Source: Chiridota heheva (Eukaryota > Echinodermata > Holothuroidea > Apodida > Chiridotidae). From it: a DNA stretch of 64,000 nt. Below are positions 22,451-32,334 of this stretch, piece after piece. Within the stretch, counting starts at the first letter, position 1. Each line of letters begins with the position of its first letter. The stretch covers positions 248,001 through 312,000 of the forward strand of contig JAIGNY010000800.1 in the NCBI GenBank assembly GCA_020152595.1, in the 5' to 3' direction. The notes under the pieces are model-generated. The model was not told the DNA's origin. It ran no database searches and saw only the letters and a list, made by a program, of their open reading frames with translations. A program made the position numbers and the translations under genes.

Positions 22451-24400
22451 CAGAGAAAGTTGAAAATTTGTTGAGGAGATAAAACAGCTGAAGGTTAAGA
22501 TTGAGAATGCCAAGTCAATTAGAATTAAAGATATTATGAGAGATAAGTATGCTGAAAAAGACAAAGATGTGAAGAAAAGCTTAAGGAGAGATAAAAGAAA
22601 GTGGGTTGACGACCTTGCTACATCTGCAGAGGAAGCAGCTAGTAATGGCAGAATGAGAGAGCTTTACAAGATAAACAAAACATTTGCAATGAAAGGATCA
22701 AGGTTGGGAGTATTATAAGAGACAAGGACGGGAATCTATTAACAGATGAAAAAGAAAAAAGAGAGAGGTGGAAAAAGCATTTCGAGGAGATACTGAATAG
22801 ACCAGATCCTGTTTTTCTAGTTCCTAACTTAAAATGTGACCTTGAAATAGACAAAATCAGGATCAGTTATATTACAAGAAGTGAAATAGAAGAGGCATTG
22901 ATGAAGCTAAAAAATAACAAAGCTGCAGGCAAGGATGATATAACTGCCGAGTTGTTAAAAGCTGATATATGCACATTAGTATTAAGGCTTGAAGAGCTGT
23001 TCAGAATTTTATGAGAAAAGGAGGTTATACCAAAATCATGGAAGCAAGGACTGATAACAAAAATACCTAAGAAAGGCAATTTTACTTTATGTGATAACTG
23101 GTGCAGAATAACCTTAACAAACATACCAAGCAAATATTTGGAAGAGTTTTAATTAACAGAATTAGAAACGGTGTTGACAGTAAGATGAGAGATGAACAGG
23201 CTGGATTTAGAAGAGGAAGGAGTACCACCGAGCAAATTTTCATCCTGCCCAACATTCTAGAACAGGTGGCTGAATGGCAGTCGACCATATATATCGCCTT
23301 TGTTGACTTCGAGAAGGCGTTTGACTCGGTGCACAGAGAAAGCTTTGGAAAATAATGGCAGCTTATGGTATTCCACAAAAGATGATATGTTTGATAAAAG
23401 CGTTATATGAAAACAGTGAATGTGCAGTTATAGAGGATGGTGTGGAATCTCAATGGTTTCATGTCAAAAGTGGTGTAAAGCAAGGTGATGTAATGTCAGG
23501 GTACATTTTTTTGATAGTGGTAGACTGGGTGATGAGGAAAACGACTGATGATAACAGGAATGGAATTAGATGGAAGTTCATGTCAACCCTTGAGGACTTA
23601 CATTTTGCTGATGATATCACTCTACTTTTATCTACATATCAACACATGCAAACTAAAGTGACCAGGCTCAATCAGTATGCTGCACAAATTGGGCTAAGAA
23701 TTAATAAGGATAAGACAGAGCTCACGAAAGTTAACAGCAAATAAGCAAACAAAGTTTATATCGATGACTAACAACTAAATGAAGCAAACAAGTACAGATA
23801 CCTTGGTGCAACAGTAAGCTTACAAAGGTGGTGGCGAGGAAGATATCCAAAATAGAATCTCTGAAGCAAGAGTAGCATTTATGAAATTAAATAAGATATG
23901 AAACATAGGCACATTCTCATTATATACATGTACAAAAATACGACTGTTTAGCTCTCTTGTTGAGTCTGTACTCTTGTATGGTTGCGAGACATGGAGAGTT
24001 AATGTAGCAGATAATAAAAAGCTGGATGCATTTATGTTCAAATGTTACAAGAGAATTTTAAAGATCAGATGGCCATATGTGATCTAACAATGAAATACTG
24101 AGAATCACTAAACGTGACCAAATCAGCACTGAAGTAAAAAGAAGAAGGTGGAGGTGGACTGGTCATGTCATGCGCATGAGCACTATTAAGCACTGTGTGA
24201 CAGCTATGACGTGGAAACCAGAGGGAGAAGGAGAGTTAGTCCTAGAACGACCTGGAGAAGGACAGTCAAGAAGGAGAGGATTGTGATGAGATGGAGCTCG
24301 TGGATAGAAGCCAGACAAGTTGCAAACAACAGAGTCCAGTGGAGAGAGTGCACTGCAGCCTTATGGGCCAGGAGGCCTGAAGAGACTAGGTGAGGCGAGG
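22450..24400 (+). pseudogene. RTE-like LINE, RT and C-terminal region, frameshifted
   Basis: The 5' part (22,536-22,720) gives MRDKYAEKDKDVKKSLRRDK and RELYKINKTF. A +1 shift then leads to DKDGNLLTDEKEKRERWKKH, FEEILNRPDP and KNNKAAGKDDITAELLK. Later come RVLINRIRNGVDSKMRDEQ and GFRRGRSTTEQIF, and the palm DFEKAFDSVHRE (about 23,300). The frame 23,355-23,744 carries GVKQGDVMSGYIFLIVVDWV, LEDLHFADDITLL (catalytic FADD at about 23,604-23,615) and GLRINKDKTE. The C-terminal end has RRWRWTGHVMRMS and RTTWRRTVKKE. There are several stops, but the domains are otherwise complete and in order. I place it in the RTE group by the C-terminal GHVxRM...TWRRT region; the clade is not certain. No upstream endonuclease was seen. 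Confidence 0.85.
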
Positions 24401-25790
24401 TGACACTACCATGTGCGTACATCATGCATAGGACCAATGTACTAGCCTATATGTTTTTATGTACAGTACTACGTGCATGTTAAATCATTCGGAGGGTGTT
24501 AAAATATCTAAATCTTACGACGCAGGTATCACCTGTGTCGTAAAAAATTTCAGCCATGGCGTAATATACGACAAATTTGTGTACAAATCTCTGTATAGGG
24601 CATAGCATATGAAATTTTATGCCACAGTTTTTTTTATTAACTTAAATGAAATTTATGAACATCTTACCTCTCTGATGCAATTGAAAGTTTTATTTACACA
24701 AAAAGGATTTTGATTTACTCATAAATAAAAGAAAAATGACACAACTACGAGACTAACGGCCGAATGATTCAACATGCCCATACTAGTACTGTACCTAAAC
24801 ACATATAGACTAGGCTAGTATATACTGTAGGCCCTACTGTATGCATGATGTATGTACACTAAAGTTTTGATGTTGTTTTGAATGCAGGCTGTCAATTGTC
24901 AACGATATTATTAGCTAGGATTCTACTTTTCTCCTGTATTGTGTTGATCGTGTATTTGTGAAATGATCACAATCTGCAAGTCAAGTTACTATACTGTAAA
25001 GAAGTAGGCGTGTTCTAGATCTGAATAGTATATTATCGTTGACAATTGGTCAAAGTTCAGTAAAACCTCATGAAAGTTTGGATACGATAAGCAAAAGTAT
25101 TTTTCTATTTTAGATTTTTAACCCAAATTTCATGATTCAACAATTAACATTATACAAGGATTGGCAGGCCTCCCGGTAAACCTTTAAAAACCTTTAAAAC
25201 CTTTAAAAACCTTTATTGACAAATTGAACCTTTATTCCTTTCAAAATAACCTTTAAAACCTTTAAAAATCTTTATTTTCAAAGTTAAATAAGGTAAATGA
25301 TTCAAGTGCCAAGGTTTTAGCTCCATTGGTAAGTATACACATCCATTTAATAGCATATCTGTTCTCAACACACATTTAAAAAGTAGCAGGACCAAAATAA
25401 AATTTCCAAGTTCACGTAAGTAATGGACTTTTGGCGCCACCAACTGCCTTTTGCCCCAGAATATGCTCATTGTATGAAAATTTATTCCATAAGTTAACCT
25501 TTATAAACCTTTTTATTTAAATCCAAAACCTTTAAAAACCTTTATTTCAACTTTTCCAACCTTTAAAAAAACCTTTATTTTAAAAAGAGTCACTGGGAGG
25601 CCTGGATTGGGTATGAATTTTTTCTTAATATTTTTTATGATTATAATAGTCAGATTTTTTAATGTTTTTGGTATTTTAAGCGCAATTTTTGTTCACTTTA
25701 GCGAGGCAGGCCTACACAGGTGTGTGTGCTAATACTTGCAAGCATCGCTAGCATGCAGTGCCCTGTACTGCTGTACATTACGCAGTGTCC
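24400..25790 (-). repeat. Right arm of inverted repeat pair, with internal palindrome
   Basis: It carries the reverse complement of the left-arm blocks. The TTACGAC/ACAAATTTGT block lies innermost (24,510-24,600), unlike the left arm where it is outermost, so the arms are not simple mirror images. Segments 24,410-24,500 and 24,765-24,855 are inverted copies of each other (GTACATCATGCAT...ACTAGCC...TACAGTACTA...AATCATTCGG). The outer part, 25,610-25,790, contains the AGGCAGGCCTACACAGGTGT block. A separate MITE (25,165-25,604) interrupts the arm. Confidence 0.7.
25165..25604. mobile_element. 440-bp MITE rich in CCTTTAAAAA, with readable empty site
   Basis: The ends are CAGGCCTCCCGGT and the inverse ACTGGGAGGCCTG (12 of 13 pair). 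Both flanks carry GATTGG (25,159-25,164 and 25,605-25,610); counting one more G, GGATTGG is shared if the last TG of the element is assigned to the flank. The other arm of the inverted repeat, near 22,100, reads through the same site without the insertion. The interior is dominated by degenerate CCTTTAAAAACCTTTATT repeats near both ends. Probably hAT-like. Confidence 0.85.
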
Positions 25791-25839
25791 TTTACATACA
25801 CTTGTTAATGAGTGAAATGGTTTGCCTGAGTGGGTGGTT

Positions 25840-26010
25840 AGCTCCAATTATGTTCACAAAAATGTCAGTCAACATTGATAAGTTCTTTAACTCTGAGCTT
25901 CTTTGTTTTTTTCTGTATTTTCCTTTTGTGGTGGTGGTATTAGTTTGGGCTTTTTATGGTAGAATTAAGCCTTCTTGGCCTGTTATCTTCATATGTTATG
26001 TTAATTTATC
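25840..26010 (+). pseudogene. LINE 3' end fragment, same family as 4,571-4,830
   Basis: The plus frame gives VNIDKFFNSELLCF, then VVVVLVWAFYGRIKPSWPV. The first part and VVVVLVWAFYG match the minus-strand fragment at 4,571-4,830. Only the end of the polyprotein and start of the 3' UTR remain. Confidence 0.7.
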
Positions 26011-26087
26011 TGTGGTACTGATTTTCTGTATCATTGGTCGTTGGGTTTCACAAAGTATGGCCATGAAGTATCGTGAAAGGGTTTCGT

Positions 26088-26297
26088 TTACCATATCTCC
26101 ATCCCCATGATAGCAGTTTACCATATTTCCATCCCCATGATAGCAGTTTACCATATCTCCATCCCCATGATAGCAGTTTACCAGATCTCCATCCCCATGA
26201 TAGCGGAATACCATATCTCCATCCCCGTGATAGCAGTTTACCATATCTCCATCCCCATGATAGCAGTTTACTAAATCTCCATCCCCATGATAGCAGC
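26088..26297. repeat. 30-bp minisatellite x 7
   Basis: The unit contains CCATATCTCCATCCCCATGA followed by TAGCAGTTTA; seven copies with a few substitutions. Because 30 is a multiple of 3, open frames on either strand show 10-residue repeats (NCYHGDGDMV on the minus strand). No sign of coding constraint. Confidence 0.95.
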
Positions 26298-26403
26298 ACG
26301 GAACATGAGGCATTATGATCAAAAAGGTTGACCCATATCCTCATCCACTTTGAAGCTCACAGTGCCTGAATGTTTCCAAGTTTGGAGTCATACAAGTCCT
26401 TAC

Positions 26404-26495
26404 CCAAATCGCACATCTCTTTAAACTTTGAGTGCACTGTTCCCAACTTTTCTTAAGAACTTCAATCTTTGATACCAAAATCAACCTCTCCCTCA
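26404..26495 (-). other. Possible exon, product unknown
   Basis: On the minus strand a pyrimidine run and CAG (TTTTTTTTTTTCAG) precede 26,495, and GTAAGG follows 26,404. The 92 nt between are open in one frame, with RERLILVSKIEVLKKSWEQC then TQSLKRCAIW, which could form an alpha-helix. I do not recognise the protein. It is opposite in strand to the LDB exon. The splice sites could be chance; confidence is low. Confidence 0.28.
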
Positions 26496-26599
26496 CTGAA
26501 AAAAAAAAAGTACACACACTTACACAACACAGCACACCAGTGATATCTTCGAAATGCAAGAACTCCTGAACGGTATTAAAAATCAACAAGGTGTTCTAA

Positions 26600-27440
26600 C
26601 CAATTGTTTTTCTTTATTAGTCCTCTATACACCTTCTTGGCACATTTGTCTCTGACTGTCACAGTGCTGTTAGACATCACCAAACTTCTCTCCCTCCTTC
26701 CCTCTATTCCACCTCTTTTTCCTCTCTGTCCTAACTCAAGCACCTTAGTTTTTAACACCCTCTTGGCACATTTGACTCTGACTGTCATGGTGCCGTAAGA
26801 CATCAACAAACCTTCTTTCCCTCCTTCCCTCTATGGCACCTCTCTTTCCTCTCTGTCCTAACTCAAGCACCTTAGTTTTTAACACCCTCTTGGCACATTT
26901 GACTCTGACTGTCATGGTGCCGTTAAACATCAACAAACCTTCTCTCCCTCCTTCCCTCTATCCCACCTCTCTTTCCTGTCTGTCCTAACTCAAGCACCTT
27001 AGTTTTTAACACCCTCCTGGCACATTTGACTCTGACTGTTGTGGTGCCGTTAAACATCAACAAACCTTCTCTCCCTCCTTCCCTCTATCCTGCCTCTCTT
27101 TCCTCTCTGTCCTAACTCAAGTACCTTGGTTTATAACACCCTCTTGGCACATTTGACTCTGACTGTCACGGTGTCACTAGACATCAACAAACCTTCTCTC
27201 CCCCCCTTTCCTCTATCCCACCTCTCTTTCCTCTCTGTCCTAACTCAAGCACCTTAGTTTTTAACACCCTCTTGGCACATTTGACTCTTACTGTTGCAGT
27301 GCCATTAAACATCAACAAACTTTCTCTCCCTCCCTCCCTCTATCCCACCTCTCTTTCTTCTCTGTTCTAACTCAAGCACCCTAGTTTTTAACACCCTCTT
27401 GGCACATTTGACTCTGACTGTCATGGTGCCATTAAACATC
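26600..27440 (+). repeat. Tandem array of about 120-bp LINE 3'-tail units, about 7 copies
   Basis: Each unit has CTCTTGGCACATTTGACTCT, GACTGTCATGGTGCCGTTAA, ACATCAACAAACCTTC, a CT-rich run (CTCCCTCCTTCCCTCTAT), then CTAACTCAAGCACCTTAG and TTTTTAACACC. The GGTGCCGTTAA...ATCAA part is also the 3' end of the LINE at 58,640-59,225, and the rest matches the tail at 2,935-3,030. So a LINE 3' UTR segment has been amplified in tandem. Confidence 0.9.
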
Positions 27441-27465
27441 AACCAATTACACCAATCCTATCATA

Positions 27466-27502
27466 ATTATGAAAATGGAAATTTATGGGAATATTCCTTT
27501 AA
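27466..27502. mobile_element. Right-end remnant of TTAA-flanked MITE
   Basis: ATGAAAATGGAAATTTATGG then GAATATTCCTTTAA is the right terminus of family T including its TTAA. Nothing else of the element is left on the other side. Confidence 0.55.
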
Positions 27503-27524
27503 TCAGTAAGAATTATGTTTTGCC

Positions 27525-28375
27525 TGGCTGCAGGATTTATAAATTTGCTGCTAACACTCAACACTACAGGAAAGTTGGTGATGCTGTAAAGGCTTCTTCA
27601 TTGTTGCAAAGTAATAGGGATGTTGGAAGTTGGTTCCCAATGTTGACAAATGCAAATATGTTATTGTATTTATATGTATTTTGACTCTGGTAATTTTAGT
27701 TTTGATTATTGTGTGAATGTTTCAAATTTATTTTGTGCTGATGAAGAAAGGAATCTTGGGTGTTTTTCAAACCCCTACTGACCAAAAGGGGCATTTTCAG
27801 GGTAGGTTTGAGTGTACTTGAAATGTAAATAACTTTATAATAAGAGTAATCAATGCAACAAGTAGTGTCCCTCTATATTTTCATAACGGGACTTTAATTT
27901 GCTTGAAAAAAAGACAAAATAGTTCTCAAAAGTATGTCTTGTGAACAAAATGAAGATTTTTCAGTGAAATGGGGCAGGGTTGGAGGTAGTGAGGGGCAGG
28001 ATGGACAGAGCAACCCTCTAAAAATACAAAACTAGGGGCCCATTGTTGTCAGAAGACATATTTAAGTGTGCTTTAAGAGCTGCCAGGAAAAGAAAATATT
28101 TGAAAAGAAGAAATATGTCGTTTTCCTGGTAGGGATGAATTTGTTCTTAATTTGTACAAGCAGTTAGCCCTCACCTTGAGTATTCTATGCAGGCTTGAAC
28201 TCTCTTGGAGTCCTTTGTCTGAGAAGGTTAAGTTGATTTTGGAGCAGCTTGAACAAAGTGCCGCTAGACTTAATTCCAAAGAAATGTATTTTGAATGAAT
28301 CTAAAGTAGGTTGAGAACTCTCGGTCTAACCAAATTTGAGTTGAGAAGAGTATGTGGCGATATGATTTTATTACT
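27525..28375 (+). pseudogene. CR1-like LINE RT thumb and C-terminal fragments
   Basis: 27,525-27,770 reads FAANTQHYRKVGDAVKASSL, LLQSNRDVGSWF, then in a shifted frame FDYCVNVSNLFCADEERNLG; this corresponds to FADDTKIYxKVGD ... DxxxLGVxxxxDE of CR1-type RTs, with the catalytic FADD degraded to FAAN. After a non-matching 250 bp, 28,100-28,375 reads YKQLALTLSILCRLELSWSP, LEQLEQSAARL and LRTLGLTKFELRRVCGDMI. Two pieces of one dead copy, or of two. Confidence 0.75.
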
Positions 28376-28380
28376 TGAAC

Positions 28381-28815
28381 CAGACCCCTAGTTTTGCTGT
28401 TTCACAGGGGCGGCCCACCCTCCCCATGTGCCCACCCTGCCCCCTTGGGGTCTGCCCTGCCTCCTAGGGTCCACCTTTCCCCTCATGAGAAAAAACGATT
28501 TGAATTTTTTTTTTTTTTTATCTGATTCTTTTTTAAACTTAATAATCTTGATTAATCTCATCAATTATTACCTTACATGGACACAGGCCACAGAATGATA
28601 GCATAGTACGCAATTGTTTGGCTTATGAATGCTCCTTATCAGTCAGAATACTTTCATTCTGTGGTATGATAATAGCTAAAACCCAGAGCTTCTTTACCAT
28701 GGGATTGAGTTTTAAGGGGATTCCCTGGACTCCACGCGGAAAAGACCCAGTGCTTCGTGCGTGTATTAATGTGCCCCTCAACAAGTCTACCACCCTGCCC
28801 TTTTTTAAATCAACC
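28381..28815 (-). mobile_element. MITE family G (CAGACCCCTAG end), reverse copy
   Basis: Starts CAGACCCCTAGTTTTGCTG, has C-rich repeats (CCCACCCTGCCCCCTTGGGG) near that end, and reads through GCGTGTATTAATGTGCCCCT toward TTAAATCAA. It is the reverse complement of 37,371-37,777 throughout. The far end lacks the last dozen bases of the family terminus. The plus-strand frame 28,618-28,839 is incidental. Confidence 0.75.
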
Positions 28816-28894
28816 TTGAGTTCCTCTCTAGTGGTGTAATGATACTTTGACTTTCTCTTCCTGTTATTTCAGTCAATAACCTTTCCAGGTTTCC

Positions 28895-29360
28895 AAATAG
28901 GCCACGCTTACCATATCAATGTGGTAACTACGCGGGGCAAACCAACCTGAAATCCGCAATCGTGCATTACCAATGCGTTGACATTTAAATGTTCGCGAGG
29001 CCTGCCGCAAGCTTCAATTCATTTATGGTACTTCTCCAGATCTTTTTAGAGTTTTTAGCAAATAGGATAAACAAACTTTAGTTCGCTTACTGTTCTGGGT
29101 AAGAGTAATCAAGATTTACAAAGCCCGCAGCTGGCCCGTAAGCACAAGTTTTGTTTACCATTTTGCTGTCAATCAGTCTGTGTGTGTAGAAATTTGTTTT
29201 GTACTGTAAGTTGCATTGACTACATAAGCGCGCACTGCTAGTAAGCTGTACTGTACCCATACCGTGTAGGATGTTTTCCCCCACTTAGTTACGCAGATTT
29301 TGTTGCGAGGCAAATTCGTGCGGTGATTGGTTAAAACAAGCTGTCAATCATTAAACCCAG
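28895..29360 (+). repeat. Dispersed repeat R1, full-length copy
   Basis: GGCCACGCTTACC, AATGTGGTAACTACGCGGGG, AATCCGCAATCGTGCATTAC, TTTTTAGCAAATAGGAT, TCAGTCTGTGTGTG, GCGCGCACTGCTAG, GCAGATTTTGTTGCGAGGCA, then GTGATTGGTTAAAA and CTGTCAATCAT. Every block is found in the same order in the reverse complement of 52,080-52,520, and the first half in 1-200. Confidence 0.8.
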
Positions 29361-29550
29361 AAAGGTTAATTCTCATGTGACAATCGTCACAGTTTGAAAT
29401 TGACAAAGGATAGTTTTATCAGATTGATGTTCAGTGTTTTAGCTTTTCTCAAATGGTTTATAATGAGTCAAATCAATAAGTTCTTTACAATATCATTTGA
29501 TGTTTTTAATGTCACTTTGGGCTTTTAGCAAGACTAATCTGGTTTCTTGT

Positions 29551-30614
29551 TACCTCTGCAACGAAGTAGGACGGAGGTTATATTTTCGCCCCTGTTTGTT
29601 TGTCATCAAGATATCTCAAGAACTGATGATTGGATTCTGATCAAAATTGGTGTGTGGTTTTGTTATTGCCTAAGGATGAAGTGCGTAAAATTGTACATAT
29701 TGCATTATGGGAAGGGTGAAAATGGCGGGGTGGGGACATTTTAAGGTGAATTTGTCTTTTGCCAGTCATCAAGATATCTCAAGAAGTGATGATTAGATTT
29801 GGATTAAATTTGGTGTGTGATTTTGTTTCTACTTAAGGACGAATTGAATACAATTTAAGACATTGGAACAGGTGGGGGGGGGGGGGGAGGTAGAAAATGG
29901 AGGGGTTGGGATATGTTTTTGTCTCTATTTGTCTGTTTGTTTGTTGTCATCAAGATATCTCAAGAACTGATGATTGGATTCGGGTTAGATTTGCTGTGTG
30001 GTTTTGTTACTGATTTAGGAAGAAGTGATTAAAATTTGAGACATTTGAACAGGGAAGAGTGCACTTGAGGGTGGAGACATTTTGTCTGTCATCAAGATAT
30101 CTCAAGAACTGATGACTGGATTTGGATCAAATTTGGTGTGTTGTTTTGTTTTGCTTAAGGAAGAAGAAATTTGGGAGGTATTGGAATAGGAGAAGGGCAA
30201 AAATAGAGGGGTGGAGATATTTTAGGGCAAGATATATCAACATTTACAGTAGTTGAAACTTTTTAATTAAATGTGCTGAACAACGAATTAATCCCATAAA
30301 AGAACAGCCATACAATGAATTTTCTGGACCCAAAGATAATCAAGTAAAGTGGTCTCTGGTAGCAATGAAATCAAAATAATTGGTTTCTGCCATGAATGAA
30401 AATGATGCAATGTGATTCTACCCTGTATAGAGCTCAAACAATGAATGCTTAGCCTGAATTATACTAAAAACAATGATCACAAGTGATGATCCTCAAATGT
30501 TTAGAATGTAAATGGCCATAAGGATCAACAGTTTCTGAGGTACAGTAGATTTTATTCCGGTGGGAAATGAACAGAGGCAGAGGTATGCGCTCTGCAGAGT
30601 GCTATAATTCTAGT
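29551..30614 (+). mobile_element. Helitron-like non-autonomous element with internal tandem units
   Basis: The 3' end has a 16-nt hairpin GCGCTCTGCAGAGTGC (30,587-30,602) followed eight bases later by CTAGT (30,610-30,614), matching the Helitron rule of a short hairpin just before CTRRT. The 5' end is TACCTCTGCAACGAAGTAGG then ACGGAGGT, itself a short inverted pair; a clear initial TC is not assured. Inside are four units with AAGATATCTCAAGAACTGAT, GGATT and AATTTGGTGTGTG at 29,605, 29,765, 29,947 and 30,091. A matching inverted copy lies at 47,262-48,289. No Rep/helicase. Confidence 0.6.
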
Positions 30615-30624
30615 TACTGTATGT

Positions 30625-31098
30625 CAGCGATTCTTAATAGGCGACCAGTGTGCCAAATCTGGCCCGCCAGACAATCCAATCTGGCCCGGAAACAATAGTC
30701 ATAGTGGAAAATATATACATGTATATAGTACATCTCGCAAATCCTTATTTATTTGGGGTTTTCCAAGGCACATCGTGGCTTATTTTGGGTTTTCCAAGGC
30801 ACATTGCGGCTTATTTTGGGTTTTCCAAGGCACATCACGGCTTATCAAATAAAATGTTATCTTTAGACCCTCTATAAAATGGTCAGACTCGCGGCGTGTC
30901 AAAGGAAGGCGGATAAAGAAGCGCCGACATCTGTCTTAATGTACATCCTTATCACGCGTGCTCTCAGCTTGTTTGTATTCAGGGATTGTTTTGACGGGTT
31001 TGTTTGTCATGTGATGTGGGGTCTGCCACTCGATTGGCCCGCGACCTGAGGCTGTTGTCAAATGGTGGCCCTTAAAAAAAATTAATTGAGAAATTGTG
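30625..31098. mobile_element. hAT-like MITE, 474 bp, exact 8-bp target duplication
   Basis: CTGTATGT stands at 30,617-30,624 and again at 31,099-31,106. The left end CAGCGATTCTTAAT and right end TTAATTGAGAAATTGTG are imperfect inverses. Both subterminal regions have GGCCCGC words (TCTGGCCCGCCAG; TTGGCCCGCGACCTGAGG), typical of Charlie/Zaphod-type hAT elements. A 34-bp unit (GGTTTTCCAAGGCACAT...GGCTTATTTTG) is repeated three times at 30,755-30,848. Confidence 0.85.
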
Positions 31099-31617
31099 CT
31101 GTATGTTATGTTGTTATTATGTTTGTCACTTATCGTTATAAACAGCACTGATGTCTAATTCTTCAGGGTGTTGATTTTCATAATAATAGACTTCAAATAC
31201 AAATTCAATCTGGAATGATAGACTAACCTCTGGTTTAGAACTTGGAGATCTTATACTTGCAAAATTAACTGCTTTGAATATTGTAGAAAAATCCGAACTG
31301 CTGTAAATTGATAAGAGTAAGTTTGTGCGTTTCTTCTATTATTATTTTTTGTTATGATTTTAATTCTTGACCAAGTTTTTATTTTTAATACAAAAATTTA
31401 ACAAGAATATTCTCATTGCAATTAATTAATCCAAATTGATAAAATAATCCAAAAATCTAAAAAAATTCAGTTGTTATAATAATGAAATAAAGTTGTAAAC
31501 AAGAAATACATTTTGCCAACGTTGTACTGCTATGCTAGGATTTTTACCAATATTGTTTGTATATGCATTTATTTCCCTTCTTTTCCCCTTATCCAGTAAA
31601 ACAGCTGAGGCGTTCAT

Positions 31618-31863
31618 TCATTGACGAACGACAGTGGAAGGAAGATTTATTCCAAGAACCTTTTTCTGGGAAATTGCAACACCATTTGTATAATTGACAA
31701 AGCGTATCATTCTTCTACCTTTGGTGTTTGCTTCGTAAACGTGGAATCCTGGACGGACTTGGGATAAGACAGCGGTTTCCTCTTGGTATGCCAGCACCGG
31801 GAATGCCGGTACCAATGGATGCTCGAGATCATGGGTTTGTGCCGTGAGTACCAGCCTCTTCAG
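31618..31863 (-). other. Possible terminal exon or processed fragment, product unknown
   Basis: The minus strand is open for 81 codons, ending at a TGA at 31,618. It contains VLAYQEETAVLSQVRPGFHV, YEANTKGRRMIRFVNYTNG and VLGINLPSTVVRQ. The composition looks protein-like, unlike neighbouring AT-rich frames. An AATAAA lies about 45 nt past the stop (reverse complement of 31,568-31,573). There is an AG at the upstream edge but a poor pyrimidine tract. I do not recognise the protein. It could be a last exon of a gene on the minus strand, or a retro-copied fragment. Confidence 0.35.
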
Positions 31864-31875
31864 TCATCATAAGTC

Positions 31876-31884
31876 ATCATAATG

Positions 31885-31917
<33 letters not shown>

Positions 31918-31937
31918 GTAATAGTAATAATAATATC
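31876..31937. repeat. (TAA)n microsatellite
   Basis: About 60 bp of ATA/TAA trinucleotide repeats with a few TAG variants. Confidence 0.95.
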
Positions 31938-32299
31938 ACGTTTTTATATAGCACTTTTGTACACTTTATGCATACTAAAGAATGACCAGTCAAATTCTCT
32001 GCCAGAAGCTGCAGATCAGAGAGTACCATGAACTTGACTGGGAGGGGATGGGAAATGAATGATCACAGCATTCTCATGCTTCTCTTCTTGAATAGTATTC
32101 AGAAAATGAGGCAGGGTTGACTGTCTTGCTGTCAGGACTTGCATTCAACGTCCTTATCCGAGGGGCAGTTAGTGGTCATTCAACCAATATCCACATATCC
32201 CAAACATTGGATGAGGAGCAGGTGATGCACGCGACATATTTCTGGCCACAATGTCAGGTGTATCTGTGTGCAAGGCTGTGGAAAAAATCACTTACTGTA

Positions 32300-32334
32300 C
32301 ATTAGTTCAATCTTGTAAGACTTGAACCTGGGAC
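32300..32334 (-). pseudogene. tRNA-like sequence, 3' half (box B)
   Basis: On the minus strand, GGTTCAAGTCT (reverse complement of 32,318-32,328) matches the RNA polymerase III B box (GGTTCRANNCC) in its T-arm setting. The 5' half lies at 33,395-33,443 beyond a 1-kb insertion. Together they give a tRNA-length unit, either a tRNA pseudogene or the head of a tRNA-derived SINE. Confidence 0.65.
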
